Positions 53,518-63,428 of a DNA stretch of 64,000 bases are shown piece after piece; position 1 is the first letter of the stretch, and each line of letters begins with the position of its first letter. The notes under the pieces were generated by a model. That model saw only the letters and a list, made by a program, of their open reading frames with translations, was not told the DNA's origin and ran no database searches. Made by a program: the position numbers and the translations under genes. This DNA comes from an uncultured Kordiimonas sp. (lineage in GTDB: Bacteria > Pseudomonadota > Alphaproteobacteria > Sphingomonadales > Kordiimonadaceae): NCBI GenBank assembly GCA_947500295.1, contig CANMRM010000006.1:1-64000 (forward strand). The letters are read 5' to 3'.

Positions 53518-53970
53518 TTATTCTACCCCATAATGCTTTTCACAATAGTCTTTCAGGCCTTGGTTTTCCTGTACCAAAGCACGCACAAAAAAGGGGCGTA
53601 AAAAGGGGTATAGAAAAATTGCGGCAAGACCAGTCGCCTCCAATACCAAGATATTTTTTGTTTTGCCTGCGTGTGGCTCAATTTTGTGAATGCCGCTTAA
53701 GTGCATCCCTAAAAATCGTTTGCGCCAGACAAAAAGAGTTTCAGGTCTAAAGTGTGTGACGGTCCACACCGCAATTGGTTGCCCTGGCTGGTCCAACTCA
53801 TACTGGCTGCCAATCCCGATCTTTGGTCCAGTCAAAGCGCGAGTGGCATTAACCGTTGGAGACCATATATGCAATATGCCTATATCAGTTGTGACGGCCC
53901 AAACGTCCTCGGGTTTAGCGGAAATGATCGTTTCATTTCTGACTCGTGCCTTTAGTAGACTTGGTGTCAA
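53518..53970 (-). CDS. SRPBCC-family protein
   Basis: 150 residues of the START/Bet v1-like SRPBCC fold: RNETIISAKPEDVWAVTTD at the start, LHIWSPTV, then strands around VTHFRPETLFVWRKR and a long C-terminal helix. These proteins bind hydrophobic ligands in a deep cavity; some are cyclases or ligand carriers. It fits with a unit that handles lipophilic compounds. Confidence 0.8.
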   Translation of the reverse strand: MTPSLLKARVRNETIISAKPEDVWAVTTDIGILHIWSPTVNATRALTGPKIGIGSQYELDQPGQPIAVWTVTHFRPETLFVWRKRFLGMHLSGIHKIEPHAGKTKNILVLEATGLAAIFLYPFLRPFFVRALVQENQGLKDYCEKHYGVE

Positions 53971-54136
53971 TTCACTACCTCTCCCATACGGCTAAATCGC
54001 TTTCTCTCGCATAGTGATATATTTTGAGGTTCAGCGTCTCGGCATCGGATTCAATACGATTGCAAATATGGCATTATGTGTGTGAATCAATCTTGATACA
54101 TTGAATGGGGTAGAATTGAGATTGAGTTTGCATAGT

Positions 54137-55462
54137 CTAAAATATGTGAGAATAGGTAACTGCAATGCGGTCGGCTTCGCTAAACTGACCAAAAACGCCG
54201 TCATCCCTGCCGTAGAAAAAATCGCCACCAATCGTAATTTCGGCATTGTCATCGAGTTGATGGCTGACGTGTGCTCGAATGAGCCCGTCCATGCTGTCAT
54301 GGTTTGCCAGCCACTGGAGTTCCAGCGTCCAATCCCCGTCGTCCAGATCGTGTCTTACAAGGAGTGTGGTAATGTCTTCAATATTGGGTGTTAAAGCGGC
54401 ACTCGGCTGTTGAACCTTGTTCAGTCTGATTTGTTGGAAAAACTGCGCGCTGATAAAGGTGTCTGGAATGCCAACATAGTCAATCCCAAGAACATATTTG
54501 GCCACGTCCGCTTCTACAGGCGCGTGCGTCACGCCCGGTTGAATGGCAATGGGTATGTTCTCGCCAAATGTGAAAGTTGCCTCGCCGCGCAATGTAAAGT
54601 GCCCCCATGCGTTCGCGAAGGACAAGCCAAGCACATCAACGCGGTTAAAGCGTGGGGTGAGGGTTAATAGTTCTGAGCGAACATCAAGATCGAAAAAAGG
54701 CGTGTCTTCAAACGTGTGGAAATAGTTGAGACTGAAATCCCAATCTCCAACAAGCCCTGACACCTGAAACCCGAATTCGCTATCACCAAAGCGGTTGCCG
54801 GGTTTGTCAATTGCTCCGAAAGCGATGGGGTGTGATGCTGGTGGCAAGAATGTCGGCACAAATTCCGGCGCAGTAATCTCAAAAATTGAGCCCGCAGGAG
54901 GGGCTTCGTTGAAAGTTTGATCAAAAATCCAGAAAACCTGAAAATCGAGATTCAGGATCGTTCGCTCGACCATAATGCTCCAGAGTGGCGTGCGTGATTG
55001 GTCAAAGTCATCGAGGATAAACTCACGAAATGATTGCGGATTGACGATATCAAGTACTTTAATGCCATCTGCGCGCCCCCAGACAATCTGCTGTTTGCCA
55101 AGTCTTATACTTGTCCAGTCATCGGCATATTGAAAAAAGGCCTCGCGTACTTCAATTTCGGTAGTTTTCCCAATCAAGTCTCGCCGCGAGATCGGATCAA
55201 TGCTGCTTTGGTCAGGGCGGCCCACTTCCAACCTGTCAAAAGCATCGGTCCTGAAACGAACTTCGCCCTGGAACAACCATTGATCGGAGAGGGTAAGCTC
55301 CCACGCTGGCCTGATTTCGAGCTCTGCACTCTGACTATTGCCGCTTTGTGTCCCATAGGCATAGCGGGTTTCCGCTGTTACACTGACGTCCAAATCTTGC
55401 GCACAAACGTTGGGAGCATGCGCCCAAAACAGCGCTCCCAGCACCATTGGTCGATGATACAT
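54137..55462 (-). CDS. DUF1302-type outer-membrane beta-barrel
   Basis: 441 residues with a short signal peptide ending NVCAQ. The mature part is alternating amphipathic strands (AETRYAYG; GEVRFRTDAFDR; SIRLGKQQIVWGRADGIKVLD, in part LGKQQIVWGRADG) as in the DUF1302 family, and it ends in the aromatic strand IAVTYSHIF expected for barrel insertion. DUF1302 genes often lie beside MMPL exporters and lipoprotein-sorting-like proteins, as here (3-bp gap), and may form the outer-membrane part of a lipid or hydrophobic-compound transport route. Confidence 0.85.
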   Translation of the reverse strand: MYHRPMVLGALFWAHAPNVCAQDLDVSVTAETRYAYGTQSGNSQSAELEIRPAWELTLSDQWLFQGEVRFRTDAFDRLEVGRPDQSSIDPISRRDLIGKTTEIEVREAFFQYADDWTSIRLGKQQIVWGRADGIKVLDIVNPQSFREFILDDFDQSRTPLWSIMVERTILNLDFQVFWIFDQTFNEAPPAGSIFEITAPEFVPTFLPPASHPIAFGAIDKPGNRFGDSEFGFQVSGLVGDWDFSLNYFHTFEDTPFFDLDVRSELLTLTPRFNRVDVLGLSFANAWGHFTLRGEATFTFGENIPIAIQPGVTHAPVEADVAKYVLGIDYVGIPDTFISAQFFQQIRLNKVQQPSAALTPNIEDITTLLVRHDLDDGDWTLELQWLANHDSMDGLIRAHVSHQLDDNAEITIGGDFFYGRDDGVFGQFSEADRIAVTYSHIF

Positions 55463-55465
55463 TGT

Positions 55466-58400
55466 TTAAAGCCCGGACCTTAATTTGCGCTCCGTAAAGG
55501 TCGAAAGTGAGAGATCAAGGGCGTAATCAATGTTTGAAATTCTGAACTCTGTTCTGTGGCCGGTTTTGTGATTGCTGGCGATAATAGTCTGTACTGTCCA
55601 GAAACCATCCTGAACAATTCTGTCCTGAAGCTGAATGGTTTTAAGGCTGTTGCCGGACACATCCCAGTATTGCGCTTGCACCGGCATGGCATTTTCAGCA
55701 TCGACAGCAACTCGAACCTTCGAGTAACCAAGCTCCTTTGCAATAGCCTCTGACACTGGAGTGAGAGTCAGGACGGTGTACGCAATGCCGCCTATTTCCT
55801 CTGTGCCGTCACTTGAGAAATGATAATCTGTCAGAGAAAACTTGGTGCTGTCCTTAATATCCTCATAGGTGAAGTCCGTGCCTAAAAAATAGTCTCCGCG
55901 ATCAGATGCTGAAATGCGGCGCGAGCGTCTGAGTGCAGGCAAATACAGCCACTGATTATCGCTTTTAGTGCTTTCATTGTAATCATGTGTCATGAAAGCT
56001 GTATCTTTGATATTCGCAGGTTTTGAAAATGCGATGATAGAACGCCGCTGGTCCTCTCCGACCTTTCTCAGCATTCGCGCTGTTCGCTCTTTTGTTCTGC
56101 CTTTACGGTCCGTCAACACCATTGTGATTATCTGGTCGACATTTTCGGCCTCCGGTCGTGCGGCTATCCGCTCTGCAAGTGCCCGACCTTCCTGTGTTTC
56201 CTGGGCCCAAACATCGTTAGGCATCAGGATGAATGTCATTGAGGCCAACAGAAGTGTTGCCGTTGCTGCCACAGCGCGGCGTCCCATTGGTTTGAAAACG
56301 CGTTCAGTATTCAAGGTGGCAATGAGGGCTGGCAAAACAATCAAAGCCATCACATAGGCTGACGCTAGGGCCACTGTTGTTAACCCACCGAACCGATTGA
56401 GAGTAGGTAGCTCGCTGAACAGCAACACGCCAAATCCAAGGAAAATTGAGGCAAAGTTAAAAAACAGCGCGCGACCTGACCTGAATGCAATGCGTTCCAT
56501 AGCTTCACGCAGGCTGAGGCCTTGCTTTCGTGTATATAAACGTATCTTCTCAACCGTATGGATCGAGAAATCAACGCCGACCCCGATTGCAATTGGTGCA
56601 AACATGGACGTTGCAGGCTCAAGCCATATGCCCAAGCTGCCCATTACTGCATATATCATCAAAATAGCGACTGCCACTGGTACGAGCGTGATTGTTCCGG
56701 CGAGAACTGAACGGAACAAAAATACCGCCGCAATCCATATCAGAATGATTGATACCCCCAGTGATTTGAAATGGCCCGATTTCAGCGGGGATATCCAATT
56801 ATGATCAAGCGTCGCTCTCCCACTTAAAGTTGCTGTGATACTATCGTCTGCAAACGTCCTCGTAATGTACGCCTCAGCGGTTTTCACTGTGCTGCTCACT
56901 TCCGAATAAAGGCTTGTGTTCAGAGTTGCCCTTATAAGAGCTGTCTGAAAGCTTGGATCAACTTCTTCTTCAAAATCTGTCGGGTCGCCGGTTGCAGAGT
57001 GCACAAGAAAGAGTTGTTCTATGAGGTCGCGGTCCTCCGGCACCACATAGTAGGTCTGATCATCGGCATTGAGGGCCTTATTCAGTTGTTTAAGATAATC
57101 AACAATCGATACTGACCCCTTGATGTGACGTAGGTTTTCAAGAAAGCTTTGCAGCGCTTCCATTTTTTGAAGGTTTTCAGGTTCGTAAAGGCCGCCTTCT
57201 TCAGGCGCTTCAATAACGACGTCCAGATATGTTGTGCCGTTAAAGCGGTCGTTGATTAATGCGTTGGCGATGCGGATTGGCTCGTTTTCGCGGAAGTTGT
57301 TGACCGCTTCTCGTTCAACGGTCAGGTTTCCAACTCCTATCATCCCAACGACAATAGTGATTACCGCGGCTCCATTCACCAAAGCTGGGTGTTCGATAGC
57401 AAGTATGCTTACCCGCGACAAACACCTCGCAACGAGACCGCCTTTTTCCCCTTCCGTAATTGCTTTACATGGCAGCGGTTTGCATAGCGAGAGTGCTGCT
57501 GGCAAGATCGTAAGGGTCAAAACAAGCGCGATGAAAACACCTAAAAAAGCAAAGACCGAAAACCAGACCATGGGAGGCATGATTGCCGTAATGGCGATGC
57601 CGAGAAAGCCAATCATTGTTGTCAGCGACGTCAAAACCAGCGGTCGCCAAACCTGCGAACAAGCGCTAACCACCAGTTCGCGCGACGTTCGCTCTGGGTG
57701 CGCTTTTTGCTCCGTATAATAGTAGGTGAGTACATGGATGCTGTCGGCTACGGAAATGCCAACCAGTATTATAGGAAGGGCCGAAGTGATAGCATAATAG
57801 GGAATGCCAAATGCAGCCATTGTACCGATCGTGCCTGACACAGTGCCCACAATAACAAACAACGGCAGACCCACACTACGCGGCGTGCGAAATGCCAGGA
57901 ACATCATTACAATGATGACAACCAGTGTGAATGGAAGGGTTTGACGCGAATCTTTGTCTATGTAAGTGGAAAAATAGCCATCGACCGCGCTAGCACCAGC
58001 CACATGAATAGCGTAGTTTTCTGGAGCACGCCCATCCACGTATTCCAGAATTGCCTCATAAGTTTGGCCTGCAATACGCTGGTCAAGGACTTCGGCAACA
58101 ATCAGCGTGGCCGAGCCATCATCTGTAACGAGATTGCCAAGATAGAGGGGCATTTTAGTCACGCGCTCAAGGGTCACTTGGGCACTTTCGGCTGTAATTG
58201 GTCCTTCCGGTATAAGGGGATCAACAAAAAGGTCGGTTTCCGTTCCCCTAATCGACATCTCGGTTGAGAGGCTCATCACCTTGTTAGGGTCTATGTTGTC
58301 TATCCTTGAAATGGCTTCGGTCAATTCCCGTACAGCTTTCAGGGAGGCGGGCTGATAAATAGCGTTTTCAGTGTCGCCTGTGACCGCTATAAGAATAGGG

Positions 58401-58654
58401 TCTTTCAAGCCAAATAAATCCTTCACCTTATCTCTGTACTGAATCGTCACATTCTCTGGGTGGACAAAAGCGTCAACCGTGGTGTCTTTGACAAGGGACG
58501 GAATAAAAGAAGCGGCGATCAGAATGAAGATTATCCCGATCGCAATGACCCTGCGTGGATACTCCGTGATAAAGAAGAAGTAGGCTCTTGGTAGATCAAG
58601 TGCCGTGACAATGCTGTCTGCAAATTCATCAAGTTTTTTTTCGTCGTATCCCAC
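55466..58654 (-). CDS. MMPL/RND exporter fused to LolA-like domain
   Basis: 1062 residues, GTG start with GGGGGA six bases upstream. Residues ~1-790 form an MMPL/RND (HpnN-like) transporter: TM1, a periplasmic loop, five helices around LPFTLVVIIVMMFLAF, then the second half with GVGVDFSIHTVEKIRLY. Then comes a signal-peptide-like stretch (RAVAATATLLLASMTFILMP...VWAQ), and residues ~820-1062 are a lipoprotein-sorting (PF17131-type, LolA-like) domain with KSDNQWLYLPALRRSRRI and GTDFTYEDI. These two parts are usually separate neighbouring genes. The fused signal peptide would serve as an extra membrane helix. Confidence 0.88.
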   Translation of the reverse strand: MGYDEKKLDEFADSIVTALDLPRAYFFFITEYPRRVIAIGIIFILIAASFIPSLVKDTTVDAFVHPENVTIQYRDKVKDLFGLKDPILIAVTGDTENAIYQPASLKAVRELTEAISRIDNIDPNKVMSLSTEMSIRGTETDLFVDPLIPEGPITAESAQVTLERVTKMPLYLGNLVTDDGSATLIVAEVLDQRIAGQTYEAILEYVDGRAPENYAIHVAGASAVDGYFSTYIDKDSRQTLPFTLVVIIVMMFLAFRTPRSVGLPLFVIVGTVSGTIGTMAAFGIPYYAITSALPIILVGISVADSIHVLTYYYTEQKAHPERTSRELVVSACSQVWRPLVLTSLTTMIGFLGIAITAIMPPMVWFSVFAFLGVFIALVLTLTILPAALSLCKPLPCKAITEGEKGGLVARCLSRVSILAIEHPALVNGAAVITIVVGMIGVGNLTVEREAVNNFRENEPIRIANALINDRFNGTTYLDVVIEAPEEGGLYEPENLQKMEALQSFLENLRHIKGSVSIVDYLKQLNKALNADDQTYYVVPEDRDLIEQLFLVHSATGDPTDFEEEVDPSFQTALIRATLNTSLYSEVSSTVKTAEAYITRTFADDSITATLSGRATLDHNWISPLKSGHFKSLGVSIILIWIAAVFLFRSVLAGTITLVPVAVAILMIYAVMGSLGIWLEPATSMFAPIAIGVGVDFSIHTVEKIRLYTRKQGLSLREAMERIAFRSGRALFFNFASIFLGFGVLLFSELPTLNRFGGLTTVALASAYVMALIVLPALIATLNTERVFKPMGRRAVAATATLLLASMTFILMPNDVWAQETQEGRALAERIAARPEAENVDQIITMVLTDRKGRTKERTARMLRKVGEDQRRSIIAFSKPANIKDTAFMTHDYNESTKSDNQWLYLPALRRSRRISASDRGDYFLGTDFTYEDIKDSTKFSLTDYHFSSDGTEEIGGIAYTVLTLTPVSEAIAKELGYSKVRVAVDAENAMPVQAQYWDVSGNSLKTIQLQDRIVQDGFWTVQTIIASNHKTGHRTEFRISNIDYALDLSLSTFTERKLRSGL

Positions 58655-59036
58655 CGTGTATCCCCCAATACCCCAACAGCCCCGATCTCTGTCGATAGGC
58701 TTCCAATATCTGCGAAATCTATTGATTGCTCTTCCGGTACACCTTCAGACTTATGAGCGAATTGTTATAGAAAGGGCGGCTCCCCTCTGTAGTTTACGGG
58801 AAGTGCTTGGAGAGTAACGAGAACCGCCGCCCCGAAGCCGCTGTATGGTGAAAACTCTACGGAAGCTCGTCGGTTTCGAATTTGGACGAGGTTTTTTTAA
58901 AAATGACGCATGTTTTCTATATTTGACGAGCGTGGTTTCCTCTAAAATACGCGCTTGTGGACGAACTCTGTTCCGATCGTGAATTGAATTTACGATGATG
59001 AGCAGGGCAGTCTGAGATCCGATTGGGGGACGTTCG
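58655..59036. other. Divergent intergenic region
   Basis: About 380 bp between the exporter gene (minus) and the membrane AraC gene (plus). I see no gene, strong hairpin or repeat. It must carry the promoters for both directions. Confidence 0.6.
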
Positions 59037-60137
59037 GTGACCATGGAGTTTGTTGATGACCTGTTCCGTTTCGGAGCAATAAGTAATCTATTTTGGGTCG
59101 CTTTTCTGGCTCGAGGAAACCATTCGAAACTCGCCTATTCATACTTAACAATTGCTACGATGATCAGTTGTATATGCTTTCTGATTACCTCAGCCTATGA
59201 CGAGAATGCGTTGTTCGGCCCCTTTGGATATCTGGTAGCATTTGCTTCCAGGTTGGTCGTTGTTTTAACATGGCTATTCAGCATAAATGCGCTCAGTGAT
59301 AACTTTAAAATAGGTCCACTATATCTGCTGGTTCTGGGGATATATTGCATAAGATCAATCGTTTTTCAGTTAGATATCATTCCTCATGATGTGTTTGCGG
59401 TCACATCCTATGTGATGCGGGCAACAATATATGTCTTCATTTTATATAAAGTGTTTACCGAGCGATCTGGCGATTTGCTCGAAAAACGACGGAAGTTTCG
59501 AATTTGGTTTATGTTCCTGATAACTTTTGGACCAGCGATATTCACGCTGAATCGTATTTTTATCAGCGATACTCTATATGTTGACGATGTCTCTCTCTTG
59601 GAATCGATCGTCGTCTTTTTTGGAAGCAGCTTTTTGCTGTTTCACTCCATACGTCCTCAAGAAAAGTATCCATTTGAAGCCGGAGATAGTTCAGTTCCCG
59701 ACATGTCATTCAACGGTACGTTGCCCGATGGACATACGGAGCTTTTGGCGGCTGACAAACACAATTTGACAATCCTGAAAGAGAAAATGGAAGCAGGTTT
59801 GTACCGTGAACCAGGATTAACCGTTGCCAAGATAGCGGACACAATAAAAATACAAGAGCATCGGCTGCGCAAACTTATCAACCGTCACCTTGGATACAGG
59901 AATATCTCCCAGTATCTCAATGACTATCGGGTTGATGAGGCCAAAAATCGGCTTTCAGATATAAATGAACGGCATGTGCCTATTTTGACTATTGCGATGG
60001 AAGCTGGCTATGTATCTCTCCGCCCGTTCAATCGCGCCTTCAAGAACCGTACAGGCCGGACACCGAGTGCATACCGCGAAGAATATCTGGGGGCACAGTC
60101 AAGCTCGTCCAATAATACTCACTCCATCAGACCATAA
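59037..60137 (+). CDS. Membrane-bound AraC-type regulator
   Basis: 366 residues: seven hydrophobic helices in the first ~210 residues (for example ISNLFWVAFLARG, ATMISCICFLITSA, LYLLVLGIYCIRSIVF) and a C-terminal AraC DNA-binding domain (LTVAKIADTIKIQEHRLRKL, ILTIAMEAGYVSLRPFNRAF, TGRTPSAYR). This is the 7TM-AraC layout, sensing at the membrane. It is divergent from the DUF1302/MMPL genes and is their likely regulator. The GTG at 59037 has GGGGGA six bases upstream; ATG 59043 is possible. Confidence 0.87.
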   Translation: MTMEFVDDLFRFGAISNLFWVAFLARGNHSKLAYSYLTIATMISCICFLITSAYDENALFGPFGYLVAFASRLVVVLTWLFSINALSDNFKIGPLYLLVLGIYCIRSIVFQLDIIPHDVFAVTSYVMRATIYVFILYKVFTERSGDLLEKRRKFRIWFMFLITFGPAIFTLNRIFISDTLYVDDVSLLESIVVFFGSSFLLFHSIRPQEKYPFEAGDSSVPDMSFNGTLPDGHTELLAADKHNLTILKEKMEAGLYREPGLTVAKIADTIKIQEHRLRKLINRHLGYRNISQYLNDYRVDEAKNRLSDINERHVPILTIAMEAGYVSLRPFNRAFKNRTGRTPSAYREEYLGAQSSSSNNTHSIRP

Positions 60138-60761
60138 GTTCTCATGCATCGGAGTAGCCAAATTTGCTTGTGAAACAAACAGGTCAGAAAAATCCATCTT
60201 TGGCGGTCACAAAATTAATCACTGAGATTCGACGGAGCTGACATCAGAAAAATGGTGCGAACCTCCATTATAGGCTCGAGAGCCTAAAGCCAAAAGGTAA
60301 CCACCAGAAGAGCTTTAACATGAGTTTTTGAATAACCAGATTTAGCACATTTTCTATCACACTAATTTTGTTGAAGCTTATCGTCCCTATATTTCAATGG
60401 TTTAGATATCTATCTATTAGGCTCAAAACCTGCCGACTGCAGGTTCATATGAAGTAAAGCGGAAGGACGAGGAAAGGGCGTAACCCCTGGCGAGACTAGT
60501 CCTGCTCCCGCAACCAAACGCAAAAGACCCGTCCGACTAGGGGGACTCAGCTCTCTGGCTTAAATGAAGATCTATAGGATTGGCTTGCTTGATTAGGGAT
60601 GCTGGGAAAAGGCTTGCTTTGGTAGCAATAGATGTTCCTTGAGTTGTATTATTCATTGCAGCTCGGACGTTAACTGCTGTTTTAATTATTCCTTAAATAT
60701 ATGGGCAAATGGTGGGTCATGCCATGGGGGTATTAATTGCTTAATATTAAGGGCGTCCTCT
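60138..60761. other. Gap with site E and leader of chemoreceptor gene
   Basis: About 620 bp without a supported gene. It holds the att-like arm and interrupted tRNA remnant (60342-60516) and, to the right, an A/T-rich leader before the chemoreceptor start. An open frame runs into the receptor from 60639 but its Cys-rich translation looks non-coding. Confidence 0.55.
60342..60516 (+). repeat. Interrupted tRNA-fMet remnant with arm (site E)
   Basis: The arm TTAGCACATTTTCTATCACA (60342-60361) is identical to that of site B. Then TTAGGCTCAAAACCTG and GCAGGTTCA (60416-60446) match the tRNA anticodon and T-arms with changes, including the anticodon. A 53-nt insertion (60447-60499) breaks the T-loop, and TCCTGCTCCCGCAACCA (60500-60516) completes the tRNA 3' end. 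It is non-functional as a tRNA. It marks the right edge of the att-bounded units. Confidence 0.75.
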
Positions 60762-62948
60762 ATGGCCAACTCAAGAAACACCGCACCTTCTCCTGCAACA
60801 CAGGCTTCCAATTCTTCTCTGACCCCAACAGGTTTTATCTCCAAGTGGAAGGACAGGTTTGACAGCTACAAAGTAGGGAAAAAAGTTGGTGTCGGATTTG
60901 GGGTTGTCCTGCTTTTCCTTGTTGCAGTGAGTTCGATAGCTTTTTTTGGCTTATATGGGGCGCTTGGCAATTTCACCGAATACAGAGCAACAGCCCGCCA
61001 GACAAATGAACTCGGGCGCGTTCAGGCCAATCTGCTTTTGGTGAGGTTGGGCGCAAAGGAATACATTTTGAGTGGTAGTGATGCCGCGGAAAACATGGTT
61101 CACGAAAGATTGGCCGCCACCCAAGACCTGATAAAATCCAGCAATGAATTGTTTCAACAGGCAGCGCAATATTATGATGTAGGGGAAGACGTAAGCTCGC
61201 TTGATGATGCATCATTAAAGCTGGCCTCTTATCTTGCAGGGTTTGAGCAAATCGTCGCATTTCGCTCCCGGCGAAATAATCTGGTGGACGAGATGAACAC
61301 GCTTGGACCAGCAGCAGAGAGGAACCTCACCCGCATAATGGAGAGCGCATACGAAGACGGTGACCCGGAAGCAAGTTTCATGGCAGGTAAGACCCTCAGA
61401 AATCTGTTGCTTGCCCGTTTGTATGCAAATCGCTTTTTGGTCGACAACCAACAAGCCAGCGCTGATCGTGCCTCCGCCGAACTGGAGGCATTTGGCAACA
61501 ACGCTCAGGAAATGTTTGAGGCGCTTCAAAACCCCACCCGCAGAGACCTGGCGCAGGAACTCGTTGACAACGCTCAGCGGTACTCGGGCGCATTCAGTGA
61601 TGTGACCGGTGTTATTTTTGAGCGTAATGGAGTAATCAAAGGCCAGTTGGATGTCATCGGGCCACAGATTGCTGACAGCCTGGAGCAAATTAAGCTGAGC
61701 AACAAAGCGCGACAAGATGAGCTGGGCCCACGCGCGGTCAGTAGCATGCAGAACTCCGAGATATTTGCCGCGATATTCTCTGTCATTGCCATTGCTGTTG
61801 GTGGCTTCTTCGCGGTTCAAATCGGCCGCCTTATTTCTTCCCCTGTCCTCTTGTTGACTACGGCTATGGGCAAGCTCGCCGACGGCGACAAGGAGTCGGC
61901 CGTCCCGGCGACACATCGTGAAGACGAAGTAGGTGAAATGGCACGTGCGGTTGAAGTCTTCAGGCAAAACGCCATTGAGATAGACCGAATTCAGGCGGAA
62001 AAAGCCGAAGCAGAAAAGCAGGCACAGGAGAAGGAGCAGCTGGAGGAACAGCGTCGTGCAGATGAAAAGGCCAAGGCAGAGGCAATGGCCGCAGAAGAAA
62101 AACGCAATGCGATGGCTGAACTCGCCAACAAATTCGAGCAAAATGTGAAAAGTGTTGTCAGCCAAGTATCCACATCTGCAGAGCAGATGCAGGCTACAGC
62201 GAAAGGCATGGCTTCGAATGCTCAGGAAACAGGCGAGCGTTCAAATGCTGTTGCGGCGGCATCTGAAGAAGCGACCGTGAATGTTCAAACCGTTGCGTCA
62301 GCGGCTGAAGAACTCGCCGCCTCGATCGAGGAAATTGGCAGGCAAGTAGGCCAGTCCAGCCAGATTGCGTCGTCGGCAGTAAATGAAGTCGAGAAAAGTA
62401 CATCAACCGTGCAAAGTCTTGCCGCCGCCGCACAAAAGATTGGCGATGTGGTTGATTTGATCAGTGACATAGCCGAGCAAACCAATTTGCTGGCACTGAA
62501 TGCCACGATAGAGGCCGCCCGGGCGGGTGAAAGCGGCAAAGGCTTTGCCGTTGTTGCCTCTGAGGTAAAATCGCTGGCTAGTCAAACAGCCAAAGCCACA
62601 GAGGATATTTCTGCACAGATTGGTAGCATCCAAAGGGAAAGTGAAAGCACTGTAAGCGCTATCGATAGCATTCGCAGGGTTATTGATGAAATGAATGAAA
62701 TTGCGACGACAATTTCCGATTCTGTGGATCAGCAATCATCTGCAACAGGCGAGATATCGCGTAGCGTTCAGGAAGCCGCAGCCGGCACTCAGGAAGTGAC
62801 ATCAAACATTGCAAACGTTAGTTCTTCAGCGAACGAAACTGGAAGTGGTGCGGAAGAGGTGCTTACCGTTGCAGGCGCGCTTTCGGAACATGCCCGCAGC
62901 ATGTCATTCGCCGTTGATGATTTTCTGGCCAATGTTAGAACGGCTTGA
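60762..62948 (+). CDS. Methyl-accepting chemotaxis protein
   Basis: 728 residues from ATG 60762 (AAGGGCG upstream). TM1 is [19 protein letters not shown], then a ~270-residue helical periplasmic sensor resembling HBM/4-helix types ([19 protein letters not shown]), TM2 [23 protein letters not shown] ([15 protein letters not shown]...[13 protein letters not shown]) and the signalling hairpin with the tip [20 protein letters not shown]. It relays a ligand signal to CheA. A C-terminal CheR/CheB-docking pentapeptide is not evident. No che genes are nearby. Confidence 0.95.
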   Translation: MANSRNTAPSPATQASNSSLTPTGFISKWKDRFDSYKVGKKVGVGFGVVLLFLVAVSSIAFFGLYGALGNFTEYRATARQTNELGRVQANLLLVRLGAKEYILSGSDAAENMVHERLAATQDLIKSSNELFQQAAQYYDVGEDVSSLDDASLKLASYLAGFEQIVAFRSRRNNLVDEMNTLGPAAERNLTRIMESAYEDGDPEASFMAGKTLRNLLLARLYANRFLVDNQQASADRASAELEAFGNNAQEMFEALQNPTRRDLAQELVDNAQRYSGAFSDVTGVIFERNGVIKGQLDVIGPQIADSLEQIKLSNKARQDELGPRAVSSMQNSEIFAAIFSVIAIAVGGFFAVQIGRLISSPVLLLTTAMGKLADGDKESAVPATHREDEVGEMARAVEVFRQNAIEIDRIQAEKAEAEKQAQEKEQLEEQRRADEKAKAEAMAAEEKRNAMAELANKFEQNVKSVVSQVSTSAEQMQATAKGMASNAQETGERSNAVAAASEEATVNVQTVASAAEELAASIEEIGRQVGQSSQIASSAVNEVEKSTSTVQSLAAAAQKIGDVVDLISDIAEQTNLLALNATIEAARAGESGKGFAVVASEVKSLASQTAKATEDISAQIGSIQRESESTVSAIDSIRRVIDEMNEIATTISDSVDQQSSATGEISRSVQEAAAGTQEVTSNIANVSSSANETGSGAEEVLTVAGALSEHARSMSFAVDDFLANVRTA

Positions 62949-63428
62949 GGTGCCTATGTTAGGTTCTGCTTCAAGGCTAGGTTCTGTCTTAATCATGTGG
63001 TGATATCCGGAAACGCTTCATGACAACAGAAATGCAGCAGAAACTACGCCAAGGAGAGGGCCGTGTCGTCGTCGCCTTGTCAGAGCATCAGCGCATTTGA
63101 CGGTGGTTTGACGTTTGCTTCTCTAAAAAGGCTCCTGAAAAGGAGACCTGATTCATGAAAAGAAACTTAAGAAAAATGATAGTTGCCGTTGCGGTGGTGT
63201 TGGTCACGAGCAGCACCAGTTACTAATTTTTCATGACCGGTGTTTCAATTGACTATATCGAGATCATGATCCTCAAAGAAACGGAAAAATCGCTGAAGTT
63301 CGCTCTGTTTTTGCCCTTGATGACATTGCCACAAGTTCTTGCAATCGCTTGTTTGATGAACAACGTGTAACGGATTAGTGTACCAGAAGGCCTTGACGGC
63401 GCATGCGGAATTGGGAACAACTGTAGGT
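62949..63428. other. Gap with one signal-peptide-like mini gene
   Basis: About 480 bp between the chemoreceptor and the exported protein gene. Apart from the 23-codon frame at 63155, nothing is supported. GTTAGGTTCTG/CTAGGTTCTG forms a short direct repeat near 62958-62990. Confidence 0.5.
63155..63226 (+). CDS. 23-residue signal-peptide-like frame
   Basis: MKRNLRKMIVAVAVVLVTSS then TSY and a stop. AAGGAGA lies eight bases before the ATG, so the ribosome site is strong. The translation is a basic start and hydrophobic core, like a signal peptide whose mature protein is lost, or a genuine small membrane peptide. No in-frame continuation resembles a mature protein. Confidence 0.35.
   Translation: MKRNLRKMIVAVAVVLVTSSTSY

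Noticed and set aside
60639-60761. N-terminal extension of the chemoreceptor by 41 residues
   Set aside because: The extension is Cys-rich and unlike any receptor N-terminus; the internal ATG at 60762 has a ribosome site and precedes TM1 normally.
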